Part shown: piece after piece, positions 15,521 to 23,087 of the stretch
How positions within the stretch are numbered: position 1 is the stretch's first letter
How the letters are laid out: each line of letters starts with the position of its first letter
Origin: Pseudomonadota bacterium
Lineage (GTDB): Bacteria; Myxococcota_A; UBA796; UBA9615
Length of the DNA: 64,000 nucleotides
Assembly (NCBI GenBank): GCA_024229515.1
Contig: JAAESI010000246.1
Coordinates: 1 to 64,000 of the forward strand
Direction of reading: 5' to 3'
Made by a program: the position numbers and the translations under genes
Notes under the pieces: model-generated
The model's database searches: none
Seen by the model: only the letters and a program-made list of their open reading frames with translations
Told to the model about the DNA's origin: nothing

Positions 15521-16728
15521 AGCACCTTGTTCTGATCGCTGCGGCGAGTCTCCTGTTGTTGGGCTGCCCGCCCGACGACGGCTCCGTGCCGCCGACGTTC
15601 CCCGACCTCGGCACCACCCCCACGGCGTCGACGGCGCCCCCGCCCAGCATCACCCCCGACCCCGCCAAGGAGAAGGTGCGCGCCTGCGTGCTCCTCCCCT
15701 CCAGCGGCTCCGCCAAGGACGTCGGCGCGGAGATGCGCCGGGGCATGGCCATCGCTCAGGCCGAGGTCGCCGCCCAGGCCTGGCGCAAGCGGGCCATCGA
15801 GTGGGTCGAGCAGGACACCCGCTCGACCGAGGTCGGCGCCACCGCCGCCTTCCAGCGTTGCTACACCGAAGGCTTCCCCGTCATCGTCGGCCCGGTCCAC
15901 CCCGAGCCCGTCACCGCCATCCTCCCGGTCGCCAAGGCCCACGACGCGCTCCTCGTCATCCCCCGGATCGGGGCCGCGTTGCCGTCCGAGTGGGCCGAGC
16001 AGGCCGTCGCCGTGGGGCCCGCCGCCACCTCCATGGGCACGCTCGCGGCCAAGGACAGCCTCGAAGGGCGGCAGATCACCACGGCCGCGGTGCTGCACAC
16101 CCCCGGCATCTTCGGCTCCACCGTCGCCGACGCCTTCGTCGACCGCTACAAGGCCGGCGGCGGCACCATCGTCAGCGTCACCGAGCTCGAAGAGGGCAAG
16201 CCCGACGCGTGGCGCTCCACCGTGCTCGAAGCCGGCACCAAGGGGGCCCGCGCCTTCTTCGTGGTCGGCCCCCACGCCCCCTCCGAAGCGGTCGCCTCCG
16301 CCCTCAACGACGACCCCCTCGGCGGCGCCCACGTCTGGTTCATCGACTGGGGCATGTTCCCCACCGTCGCCACCGCCGCCGGCGAACACGGCTACCGGCG
16401 CGCCCACTGGATCAACCGGCTGTCGCCCCAGGGCGAGTTCGCCGCGACCTACGTGACGCGCTACCAGAGCCAGCCGGACTACGCCGCGGGCGACGGCTAC
16501 GACGCCATCCTCGTCGCCGCCAACGCCATCGAAGCGGCGCCCGAGCCGACGCCCGCCGCCCTCGCCGCCGCGGCGCGCGAGCTCAAGGACATCAAGGGGG
16601 CCTTCGGGGAAGGCGAGATGACCGCCGACGGTGAGCGCACCGTCTCGACGTCAGCCAGCTACCAGGTCTTCGAGGTCACCGTCGAAGAGGTCACCGCTCA
16701 CTGGGTTTTTTCACCGAGCGAGCGCTAG
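15517..16728 (+). CDS. Substrate-binding (type 1 periplasmic-binding fold) lipoprotein with CTG start
   Basis: A 403-residue lipoprotein of the branched-chain-amino-acid-binding/LpoA-like fold. The only start that gives a signal peptide is CTG at 15517, which overlaps the preceding TGA as CTGA and has GGAG seven bases upstream; the product starts LKHLVLIAAASLLLLGC with lipobox LLLGC. No ATG, GTG or TTG lies in frame near it. The body shows alternating Rossmann-like elements: VRACVLLPSSGSAKDVGAEM, FPVIVGPVHPEPVTAIL and ARAFFVVGPHAPSEAV, then YAAGDGYDAILVAANAI. The ligand is unknown and no ABC permease is adjacent. The 3' end overlaps the convergent GCS2-CBS gene by 38 bases. Confidence 0.8.
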   Translation: MKHLVLIAAASLLLLGCPPDDGSVPPTFPDLGTTPTASTAPPPSITPDPAKEKVRACVLLPSSGSAKDVGAEMRRGMAIAQAEVAAQAWRKRAIEWVEQDTRSTEVGATAAFQRCYTEGFPVIVGPVHPEPVTAILPVAKAHDALLVIPRIGAALPSEWAEQAVAVGPAATSMGTLAAKDSLEGRQITTAAVLHTPGIFGSTVADAFVDRYKAGGGTIVSVTELEEGKPDAWRSTVLEAGTKGARAFFVVGPHAPSEAVASALNDDPLGGAHVWFIDWGMFPTVATAAGEHGYRRAHWINRLSPQGEFAATYVTRYQSQPDYAAGDGYDAILVAANAIEAAPEPTPAALAAAARELKDIKGAFGEGEMTADGERTVSTSASYQVFEVTVEEVTAHWVFSPSER

Positions 16729-18685
16729 GCAGCGTGCCCAGACCGTTGCTCGTGCCCTGATCCTCGATCTCCCGCAGCGTCGCCTCGAGCAGCTTGCGGC
16801 TGATCTCGATGAAGTCGCGCTCCGTCACGATCCCGACCAGCCGGCCGTCCTCGTCGACCACCGGCAGGGCGCCGATGTTGTGGTCCCGCATCAGCCCGAT
16901 CGCCTCCAGGGTCGAGGTCGACGGCAGCACCGTGTAGGGCTCGGGGTGCATGACGTCGGCCACGCTCATCGGCTTGTCGGGGTCGCCGTTCATCTGGCCG
17001 TTGGTGAACAGCCGCAGGATGGTTCGGTGGGTGACGATCCCGACGAGGCGCCCGGCGTCGTCCTCCACCGGCAGGTGACGGATCCGCTCCCAATTCATCA
17101 GGGACGCGGCCAGATCGATCACGTCCTCGGGGTGCACCGTGCGCGCGTTCCGCGTCATCACCTGGCCGACGCGGCGGAAGCTCTGGCGCCAATCCGCCAT
17201 CTCGTCGAACCGCGCGAGCTTCCAGGTGTGCACCGGTCGCCCACGCTTCTGACGCCGCAGCATCGCTCCCGTCATCGCTCGGAACCGCTCTTCGGGCCGG
17301 CCTTCGTCGCCCAGCTGGGCCAATGAGTCGAGCACCCAGCGAGAGCCGGTCTGCCCCGACCGCACGCGGTCTTCGATGATCCCCAGGTAGCGGCCCACGT
17401 CCGCCTCATCGACTCCGTGGGTGAGCAGGCCATCACGGGCGGTGGGGAGCAGCTCGTCGAGGATCAGGTGGTCGGCGTTGGCGGTGCGGCCGTCGAGCCA
17501 GCGGAAGCGGGCCTGCAGTCCGTACCGCGACGCCGCGAAGAAGTTCTCCTTGGCGACGTCGAAGTCGAGCACCTTGCTGACGTCGTCGTACTGCGCCGAA
17601 ATGCCGGCCAGCAGCCCGAAGTAGAAGGCCGCGTTGGCGACCTCGTCCGGCACCGTCGGCCCCGACGGGATGACGCGGTTCTCGATCCGCAGGTGGGCGA
17701 TGTTGTCTTTGACGCCGTAGCAGGCGCGGTTCCACCGGTAGACGGTGCCGTTGAAGAGGCACAGGGCCGACAGCGGGGGCATGATCCCCTGCTCCAGCAG
17801 CTTGGTGGAGGGCTCGCCCAGGTCCGACGAAATCATCACGCGGAAGCTGCTGATGTCCTCGTGGAAGATCTCCAGGATCGAGTCGTTGATCCAGCCCTTG
17901 CCGAAGCTCACCCGCGTGCGCCGACCGCGCTGCTGGTGGACCTTGCTGCGCACATCCACCGACTGCTGGAACAACGCGATCCGCGTCTCGTGCCAGAGCC
18001 GATTGCGCAGCAGCACCGGCGAGTTCACCGCCGCCGCGAGCACCGGCGCGGTCACCAGCTGGGCGAGGTTGTACAGCGGCGCGAACTCCTTCGGCCCCAC
18101 CTGGAAGTGCAGCTGGAAGGACGTGTTGCACGCCTCCAGCATGATGTTGTGGTGGGTCATCTGGAGCTCGTCGACGCCCTTGATGAGCGTGCGGAACTCG
18201 CCCCCTGACAGCTCCGTCATCAGCTTGTTCAGCTGGTGGTACCGAGGCATCGGGGTCATGTGATCCAGCGACAGGTGCGCCTTGGTGAGGGTCGGGAGGA
18301 TGCCCGCCAGCAGCACCTCGGCGCCGTTCGAACGGGCCGCCCGTCCCGCCAGCCGCTTGACCTCCTTGAGCTCGTCCTCGAGCTCCCGCAGGCAGCTCCC
18401 GCCGAAGACCAGCGGTTTGAGGTTGGCCTCCAGGTTGAACAGCCCCAGCTCGGTGGTGAACCGCTCGTCGTCCAGCGTCTCCAGCACCTCCATCGCCTTG
18501 GAGGCAGGACCTCCGGACGGGTCGATCAGGAACATCTCCTGCTCGGCCCCGATGCGCCGGATGCCGGACTCGATGTGGCCCCCGTCCACCATCTGTTGGA
18601 GCGCCTTGACGTCGTCCAGGAGCGCGCGGGTAAACCGCCGCAGTTCCTCTTTGTCGACGCCTTCCGCGACATGCTGCTCACCCAT
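16691..18685 (-). CDS. Glutamate-cysteine ligase family 2-like enzyme fused to a CBS pair
   Basis: This 664-residue protein joins two modules. Residues about 20-430 match the GCS2 (YbdK/GshA-like) ATP-grasp-related ligases: IGAEQEMFLIDPSGG, GLFNLEANLKPLVFGG, THHNIMLEACNTSFQLHFQ and YRWNRACYG. This family makes gamma-glutamyl amide bonds. Residues about 510-640 are two CBS domains: QVMTRNARTVHPEDVIDLAA with LVGIVTHRTILRLF, and DVMHPEPYTVLPSTST with LVGIVTERDFIEIS. CBS pairs usually sense adenosine nucleotides, so activity may be nucleotide-controlled. The start ATG shares a base with the stop of the FHA/HTH gene, so the two form an operon. Confidence 0.88.
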   Translation of the reverse strand: MGEQHVAEGVDKEELRRFTRALLDDVKALQQMVDGGHIESGIRRIGAEQEMFLIDPSGGPASKAMEVLETLDDERFTTELGLFNLEANLKPLVFGGSCLRELEDELKEVKRLAGRAARSNGAEVLLAGILPTLTKAHLSLDHMTPMPRYHQLNKLMTELSGGEFRTLIKGVDELQMTHHNIMLEACNTSFQLHFQVGPKEFAPLYNLAQLVTAPVLAAAVNSPVLLRNRLWHETRIALFQQSVDVRSKVHQQRGRRTRVSFGKGWINDSILEIFHEDISSFRVMISSDLGEPSTKLLEQGIMPPLSALCLFNGTVYRWNRACYGVKDNIAHLRIENRVIPSGPTVPDEVANAAFYFGLLAGISAQYDDVSKVLDFDVAKENFFAASRYGLQARFRWLDGRTANADHLILDELLPTARDGLLTHGVDEADVGRYLGIIEDRVRSGQTGSRWVLDSLAQLGDEGRPEERFRAMTGAMLRRQKRGRPVHTWKLARFDEMADWRQSFRRVGQVMTRNARTVHPEDVIDLAASLMNWERIRHLPVEDDAGRLVGIVTHRTILRLFTNGQMNGDPDKPMSVADVMHPEPYTVLPSTSTLEAIGLMRDHNIGALPVVDEDGRLVGIVTERDFIEISRKLLEATLREIEDQGTSNGLGTLPSARSVKKPSER

Positions 18686-19677
18686 CAGATCACCTCCACG
18701 CCCACGCCTGGTTCCAGTTTGAACCGCGTGGCTCCGCCTGTGGCTGCACGCTCGATGACCGACGTCGGGTCGACGCCGATCTTGAGCAGGTCTTTCCGCA
18801 CTCGATGCACGAGCGTGTTCAGGTCCGTCCGCGTCCGCGTCCGCTCCGGCTTCCGGGGCCAGATCTGCGGAAGCACCAATTCATCCGGGACAAAGTCCCC
18901 CGGCTCGTACTCGCCCGAGGGCTGCAGCAGCGTCGACAGAAGCCGCGCGCGCAGCTCCGACAGGACCCGCGTCAGCGGCTTTCCGTCCACCGTCAGCGTC
19001 AGCTGGGCGCCGTTGGGGAGGAACTCGAGCTTGACCGCGTTGAGGCCGAGCTTCTTGCGCTCCCCCGCGGTCGGCTGATCGAAGCCCACGAACTGCGCCA
19101 CCACCGCAAACGCCTGCGCCCCGAAGGTCACGCTGGTGTCGCTTCGAAGGGGGACGAGCACGTCGACGGGGAGCTCGTCGCCGGCCGCGTGCACCCCCAC
19201 CTCGGCCGCTTCGGCGAGCAGGTTTCCGCCGACGGCGTGGAGCTCCAGCAGGGACGGTGGCCAGCCGGCGATCTGGATGTCGTCGCCTTCGCCTCCGCCG
19301 ACCGACAGCGGACGCCCGGGGACCCGGTGCAGGAGCGAGCCGCGGCGCACGAACCACATCGTCAGCGACCGGGGCACCGTCGCGCGCTCCAACTGGAGTT
19401 CGAACTCGCTCCCCGGGATCTCCAGGCGGTCGCCCGAGCGGATCTTCTTGGGGTTGCGGATGGGGAAGCCGTACAGCAGGGTGTCGTTGTGGCCGAGCGC
19501 CTCGACCTCGACCCCGTCAGCGGTGGGGCGGAGCAGCGCGGGCCGGTTGGAGACCTCCTCGTGGTCCACCACCACGTCGCACCCGAGTCCGCGGCCCAAC
19601 AGCAGCGGCTGGGATCCGATGCGCCGCCGGGTGCCGTCGGATGCGACCAACCAGGCGACCTTGTCCGTCTCCGCCAC
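18685..19677 (-). CDS. FHA and winged-helix DNA-binding regulator
   Basis: This 330-residue protein has an N-terminal FHA-like region (LLLGRGLGCDVVVDHEEVSN) without the usual SxxH. A second beta-rich segment has RPLSVGGGEGDDIQIAG. The C-terminal 85 residues form a winged helix of the OmpR/PhoB type (DELVLPQIWPRKPE, then TDLNTLVHRVRKDLLKIG and a final wing). It is probably a transcription regulator read out by phosphoprotein binding, as in the EmbR/Fha class. The start is GTG 19677, chosen because no other start occurs before the frame runs non-coding; no clear Shine-Dalgarno is seen. It is coupled to the GCS2-CBS gene and divergent from the lipoprotein at 19735. Confidence 0.75.
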   Translation of the reverse strand: MAETDKVAWLVASDGTRRRIGSQPLLLGRGLGCDVVVDHEEVSNRPALLRPTADGVEVEALGHNDTLLYGFPIRNPKKIRSGDRLEIPGSEFELQLERATVPRSLTMWFVRRGSLLHRVPGRPLSVGGGEGDDIQIAGWPPSLLELHAVGGNLLAEAAEVGVHAAGDELPVDVLVPLRSDTSVTFGAQAFAVVAQFVGFDQPTAGERKKLGLNAVKLEFLPNGAQLTLTVDGKPLTRVLSELRARLLSTLLQPSGEYEPGDFVPDELVLPQIWPRKPERTRTRTDLNTLVHRVRKDLLKIGVDPTSVIERAATGGATRFKLEPGVGVEVI

Positions 19678-19734
19678 GCAGAGATCGTAGCGGGAACGTT
19701 GAAGTCCTGGGGAATCCCGCCGATGAGGGGTCCC

Positions 19735-20751
19735 ATGCGTAGGCTCCTCCTCGTCTCCCTCCTTCTCGTCCCTGCCGCTGCGTGCACGCCCGGCGAAGAC
19801 GATGACGCCTTCAACAACTACCGCTTCGACGGCGGCGTCTCGATGCAGATCTGCGTCGGCGCCGAACATGGCGTTGCCGGGGCCGACGTCCAGGTGGCGA
19901 ACCTCGACACCGGCTCGATCTTTGCCGACTACACCACCGACGGTGACGGCTTCTTCGAGATGGACAGCGACTTCCCGGACAGCGACTCGGGCTTCGAGAT
20001 CGTCGGCCGCAAGGGCCGCTACGTGGCCCGGTCGGAGGTCTCCGCGCTGCGCCAGTCCGAGATCGAGCCGGCCTGCCTGAACACCGACGACGTCGCGATC
20101 GCGGCCGCCGACGGCTCGCACGACTCGCCGGTGGACACGCTCGACTCGATGGAGCGGGAGTTCAACACCCTCGAGATCGACGGCGCCACCGAGAGCAACC
20201 TCCTGACGGTGCTCACCTACCCCGTGTCGCTCGCACGGCACGAGGTCCTGATGCTCGGTTCCGGGCTCCACGAGGACCTCGAGCCGCACATGGACGAGAT
20301 CATCGCCAACCTGCAGGAGTTCGTGCAGGACGGCGGCAGCGTCTACGCCAGCGACCACAGCTACGAGATCGTCCAGGCCATGGACCCCGGCGCCATCGAG
20401 ATGGCCGGCGTCGTGGGCGAGCCCGGCGAGACCGAAGTTTCGCTCATCGATCCGACGCTCCGCTCCGCGCTGGACGGGGTGTCGCAGCCGTCGATGCGGC
20501 TGGCCGCCGATGATGAGGATCGTCAGTGGGCCGTCGTGGACAGCGTGCGCGACGACGTCGATGTGCTCGTCAGCGCCAACGTCAGCCACCTGCTCCCCGA
20601 GCCCGCCGGCGCGACCCCCCTGGTGATGGTCTGGTCGCCCTACGGCGACGAAGGCGGACGCATCATTTACAGCAGCGTCGTGAACCCCGGCGACAGCTCG
20701 GTCAACGGCGAGACGTGGCGGATGTTCATGGAGGTCGTCCTTCGCCTGTAA
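19735..20751 (+). CDS. Lipoprotein with CnaB-like and amidotransferase-like regions
   Basis: A 338-residue lipoprotein begins MRRLLLVSLLLVPAAAC; PAAAC is a lipobox. Residues about 35-110 (SMQICVGAEHGVAGADVQV, then TTDGDGFFEMDSDFPD) resemble a carboxypeptidase-regulatory or CnaB-like beta domain. The rest (TESNLLTVLTYPVSLARHEV; IANLQEFVQDGGSVYASDH) resembles ThuA/class-I-amidotransferase-like folds often seen in secreted proteins; no catalytic Cys is visible. An ATG at 19723 in the same frame is an alternative start. Its function is unknown. Confidence 0.75.
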   Translation: MRRLLLVSLLLVPAAACTPGEDDDAFNNYRFDGGVSMQICVGAEHGVAGADVQVANLDTGSIFADYTTDGDGFFEMDSDFPDSDSGFEIVGRKGRYVARSEVSALRQSEIEPACLNTDDVAIAAADGSHDSPVDTLDSMEREFNTLEIDGATESNLLTVLTYPVSLARHEVLMLGSGLHEDLEPHMDEIIANLQEFVQDGGSVYASDHSYEIVQAMDPGAIEMAGVVGEPGETEVSLIDPTLRSALDGVSQPSMRLAADDEDRQWAVVDSVRDDVDVLVSANVSHLLPEPAGATPLVMVWSPYGDEGGRIIYSSVVNPGDSSVNGETWRMFMEVVLRL

Positions 20752-20784
20752 ATCTTCGCGGAAGCCTGGGTAGAATTGCCGCCT

Positions 20785-21513
20785 ATGTGGAGCCGCACCC
20801 TCTTTCTCGCTGCCGCCCTCCTCCTCGTCGCCTGCCCGGACGACGACGACGACTCGTCGGTCACCACCGACGATGACGACGCCGCCACCGACGACGACGA
20901 CGCCACCGATGACGACGACGACGGCTTCGACCTGAGCGTCGACGGTCTCGTCTTCGAAGGCGGACAGGGAGGCCTCGTCGGCCTGCCGAACGTGGACGTC
21001 GGCCTCGTCGGCTCCGAAGACAATGTCACCGTCACCGACGCCGACGGCGTCTACTCCCTCGGCGTGCCCACCGACCAGGTGGTCTACATCTGGGCCGAGC
21101 TGAGCGGCTACCTCAGCCAGCAGACGCGCGTGGACACCCAACGCCAGTTCGACTCCGACAGCGGCATCGTGCATCCGATGCTGACGACGCAGCTGATCCA
21201 GGACGTGCACGTGAACCTGCCGTCGCTCTACAACATCGGCCTGGGGTCCATGTTCGTGGCGCTGTCCGCCGCCGAAGGCGTGGTCGGCTCGACGATCAAC
21301 ATCGACGCGGACAACGTCGGCGCCCTCGGGTTCGCCGACGGCCCGCCGACGCAGGGCAACACCTGGGCCGACGGCACCGCCTTCATCGGATTCTTCGGCA
21401 TCGAGCCCGGCGACACGACGATCACCATCGAAGGCGTCGAGTGCGGAAACACCGACGTCAACATCGTCGCGGACACGCTCACCTACGTCGCCATCACCTG
21501 CGGCGGGAAGTAA
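20785..21513 (+). CDS. Asp-rich surface lipoprotein with carboxypeptidase-regulatory-like domain
   Basis: This 242-residue lipoprotein begins MWSRTLFLAAALLLVAC. After the acylated Cys comes an extreme acidic linker, about 30 residues of DDDD blocks separated by Ser, Thr, Val and Ala, encoded by a low-complexity GAC/GAT-rich tract at about 20837-20928. The remainder resembles two beta sandwiches, the first with GLVGLPNVDVGLVGSEDN and TVTDADGVYSLGVPT as in CarboxypepD_reg. Such poly-Asp lipoproteins are common in Myxococcota-like genomes and may bind Ca2+. The next gene lies in the same reading frame, 24 bases after the stop. Confidence 0.78.
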   Translation: MWSRTLFLAAALLLVACPDDDDDSSVTTDDDDAATDDDDATDDDDDGFDLSVDGLVFEGGQGGLVGLPNVDVGLVGSEDNVTVTDADGVYSLGVPTDQVVYIWAELSGYLSQQTRVDTQRQFDSDSGIVHPMLTTQLIQDVHVNLPSLYNIGLGSMFVALSAAEGVVGSTINIDADNVGALGFADGPPTQGNTWADGTAFIGFFGIEPGDTTITIEGVECGNTDVNIVADTLTYVAITCGGK

Positions 21514-21537
21514 CGGCCGCGGGGCCAGGGAGCTGCG

Positions 21538-22524
21538 ATTCCCAAGACGCGCCTGATCGCCGCCGACGCGGCCGCCCTGCTGCAGACCGGGTGCCCTGAG
21601 CCCGAGTGCGACGCCCCGATCGAACGGGCCTACGACGATGGCTCCGCCCTCGGCTTCGAGCACACCCTCGGAGACGGCGACTCGGTCGGCTGGGCCGCCT
21701 CGCTGTTCGGCGCCGGGCTGGCCGCCGCCGACTTCGATGGCGACGGCTTCGACGATCTCCTCCTCACACAGCACGACGGCGCCGACGGGATGTTCTTGGG
21801 GCGCGGGGACGGCACGTTCGACGAGGGGCCTTCCCCCGGACGGGTCGAGGACGTGACCCTGGCGGCGAGCACCGCCGACTACGACGGCGACGGCCACCTC
21901 GACCTGCTGCTGCTGGGCCAAAACCTCGTGCGCCTGCTGCACAACGACGGAGGGCGCGCCTTCTCGGACGTCTCGCTCCCCGTGGCCGCCGACGTCGGCG
22001 TCGCTACGACCTCGGCGTGGGCCGACTGGGACGGGGACGGCGACCTCGACCTGTTCGTCGGCATCTACTCCCACGACGGACTGGAAGAGCCGACCGAGAT
22101 CGAGGCGTTCGTCCGCCCCAACGCCTGGCTCCGCAACGACGGCGGCGACTTCGCGGCGGTCCCGGCGCCCGACGGCAGCGAGGGTGCGCCGCTGCATGCG
22201 CTGTTCCGTGACTTCGACGTCGACGCCGATCCCGACCTCCTCCAGGTGAACGACTTCGGCGTCGAGGTGGGCTACGGCACGATGCTCTGGACGAACGTGG
22301 GCGACGGCTGGCGCAACGACGCCGAGGCCGCCGGGATCGCGGCGCTCGAGTTCCCGATGGGCGCGCTGTATGCCGACCTGGACGGTGATGGGCGCGAGGA
22401 CCTGTGGTTCAGCAACCTGGGCCCGACGCGAGCGTTCCAGGCGGTCGGACCCTCGCGCTGGGTCGGCAGGCCGCGTGGACCGACGGCCTGCCGACCCACC
22501 CCGACTCCGCCAGCTGGAGCGTGA
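21538..22524 (+). CDS. FG-GAP/ASPIC-UnbV protein, N-terminal part (no normal start; ends at frameshift)
   Basis: This is the 5' part of a secreted FG-GAP repeat protein. The frame opens after the stop at 21513 and has no ATG, GTG or TTG until 21790, well inside the repeat region. ATT at 21538, with GGGAG five bases upstream, would give MPKTRLIAADAAALLQTGCP, a possible lipoprotein signal. Residues then show Ca2+-binding VCBS/FG-GAP repeats: AADFDGDGFDDLLLTQHDG, TADYDGDGHLDLLLLGQ, ADWDGDGDLDLFVGI and ADLDGDGREDLWFSN. After about 22450 the frame turns into a non-coding Pro/Arg-rich tail and stops at 22524. The continuation lies in the -1 frame. Confidence 0.65.
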   Translation: MPKTRLIAADAAALLQTGCPEPECDAPIERAYDDGSALGFEHTLGDGDSVGWAASLFGAGLAAADFDGDGFDDLLLTQHDGADGMFLGRGDGTFDEGPSPGRVEDVTLAASTADYDGDGHLDLLLLGQNLVRLLHNDGGRAFSDVSLPVAADVGVATTSAWADWDGDGDLDLFVGIYSHDGLEEPTEIEAFVRPNAWLRNDGGDFAAVPAPDGSEGAPLHALFRDFDVDADPDLLQVNDFGVEVGYGTMLWTNVGDGWRNDAEAAGIAALEFPMGALYADLDGDGREDLWFSNLGPTRAFQAVGPSRWVGRPRGPTACRPTPTPPAGA

Positions 22525-23087
22525 TCGACGTCGATCCCGACGCTGACGGACGTGCCGACGTGCTCATCACCTACGGCCCCCTGCCCGACAACGAGTCCGA
22601 CGACCCCGCGATCCAGCAGCAGAACGACCGCTTCCTCAGCGCCACTCCGTGCGCGGACGAAGCCGCCTTCACCGACAGCACCGGCGCCGTCGCAGGCGAA
22701 CTGTCGGCCAACCACCGCGGCGTCGCCGAGGCCGACTTCAACGCCGACGGAGCCCCCGACCTCGCCGTGGGCACGTTCGGGGGAGCGCCGCTCATCCTCT
22801 TGGGCCGGCCCGGCGGGGGGACACGATTGACCGTGCGCCTCGACGATCCGACCGCCGCCAACCGGTTCGGGATCGGCGCCCGCGTCACGCTCACGGCGGG
22901 CGAGCGCAGCTGGTCCAAGGAGCTCGGCGCGGGGGGCCGCGGGAGCCAGTTAGGCGGCGCCCCGGTGCTGCGATTCGCCTTCGGAGAAGTCGAAGCGGTC
23001 GACAGGGTCGAGGTCCGCTGGCCGGCCGGCACGGTCCAGGACTTCGCCCCCTCGTGCCTCGACTGCCAGGTCCTGCTCAGCCGCTGA
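22404..23087 (+). CDS. FG-GAP/ASPIC-UnbV protein, C-terminal part (after frameshift)
   Basis: This frame, shifted by one base from the preceding part, continues the same protein from about 22445: LALGRQAAWTDGLPTHPD, SVIDVDPDADGRADVLITYG, further FG-GAP units (AEADFNADGAPDLAVGTFG) and a typical ASPIC/UnbV C-terminal domain (NRFGIGARVTLTAGERSW, VEVRWPAGTVQDF). The first dozen residues from the ATG at 22404 look non-coding, so this is not an independent gene. ASPIC/UnbV proteins are large secreted beta-propellers of unknown role. The stop abuts the convergent membrane-protein gene with no gap. Confidence 0.7.
   Translation: MVQQPGPDASVPGGRTLALGRQAAWTDGLPTHPDSASWSVIDVDPDADGRADVLITYGPLPDNESDDPAIQQQNDRFLSATPCADEAAFTDSTGAVAGELSANHRGVAEADFNADGAPDLAVGTFGGAPLILLGRPGGGTRLTVRLDDPTAANRFGIGARVTLTAGERSWSKELGAGGRGSQLGGAPVLRFAFGEVEAVDRVEVRWPAGTVQDFAPSCLDCQVLLSR
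22459..22498. repeat. 15-bp perfect inverted repeat at the frameshift site
   Basis: The arms TGGGTCGGCAGGCCG (22459-22473) and CGGCCTGCCGACCCA (22484-22498) are perfectly complementary around a 10-base loop. The structure sits at or just after the point where the FG-GAP reading frame changes. No poly-T tract follows, so it is not a typical intrinsic terminator, and no canonical slippery heptamer precedes it. Confidence 0.75.

Noticed and set aside
22440..22498. Established programmed -1 frameshift
   Set aside because: The stem is in the right place but no slippery heptamer is visible, so a mutation or sequencing error is at least as likely. Kept only as a finding to test.
22459..22498. Intrinsic transcription terminator
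   Set aside because: No T-tract follows the stem, and it lies inside coding sequence.
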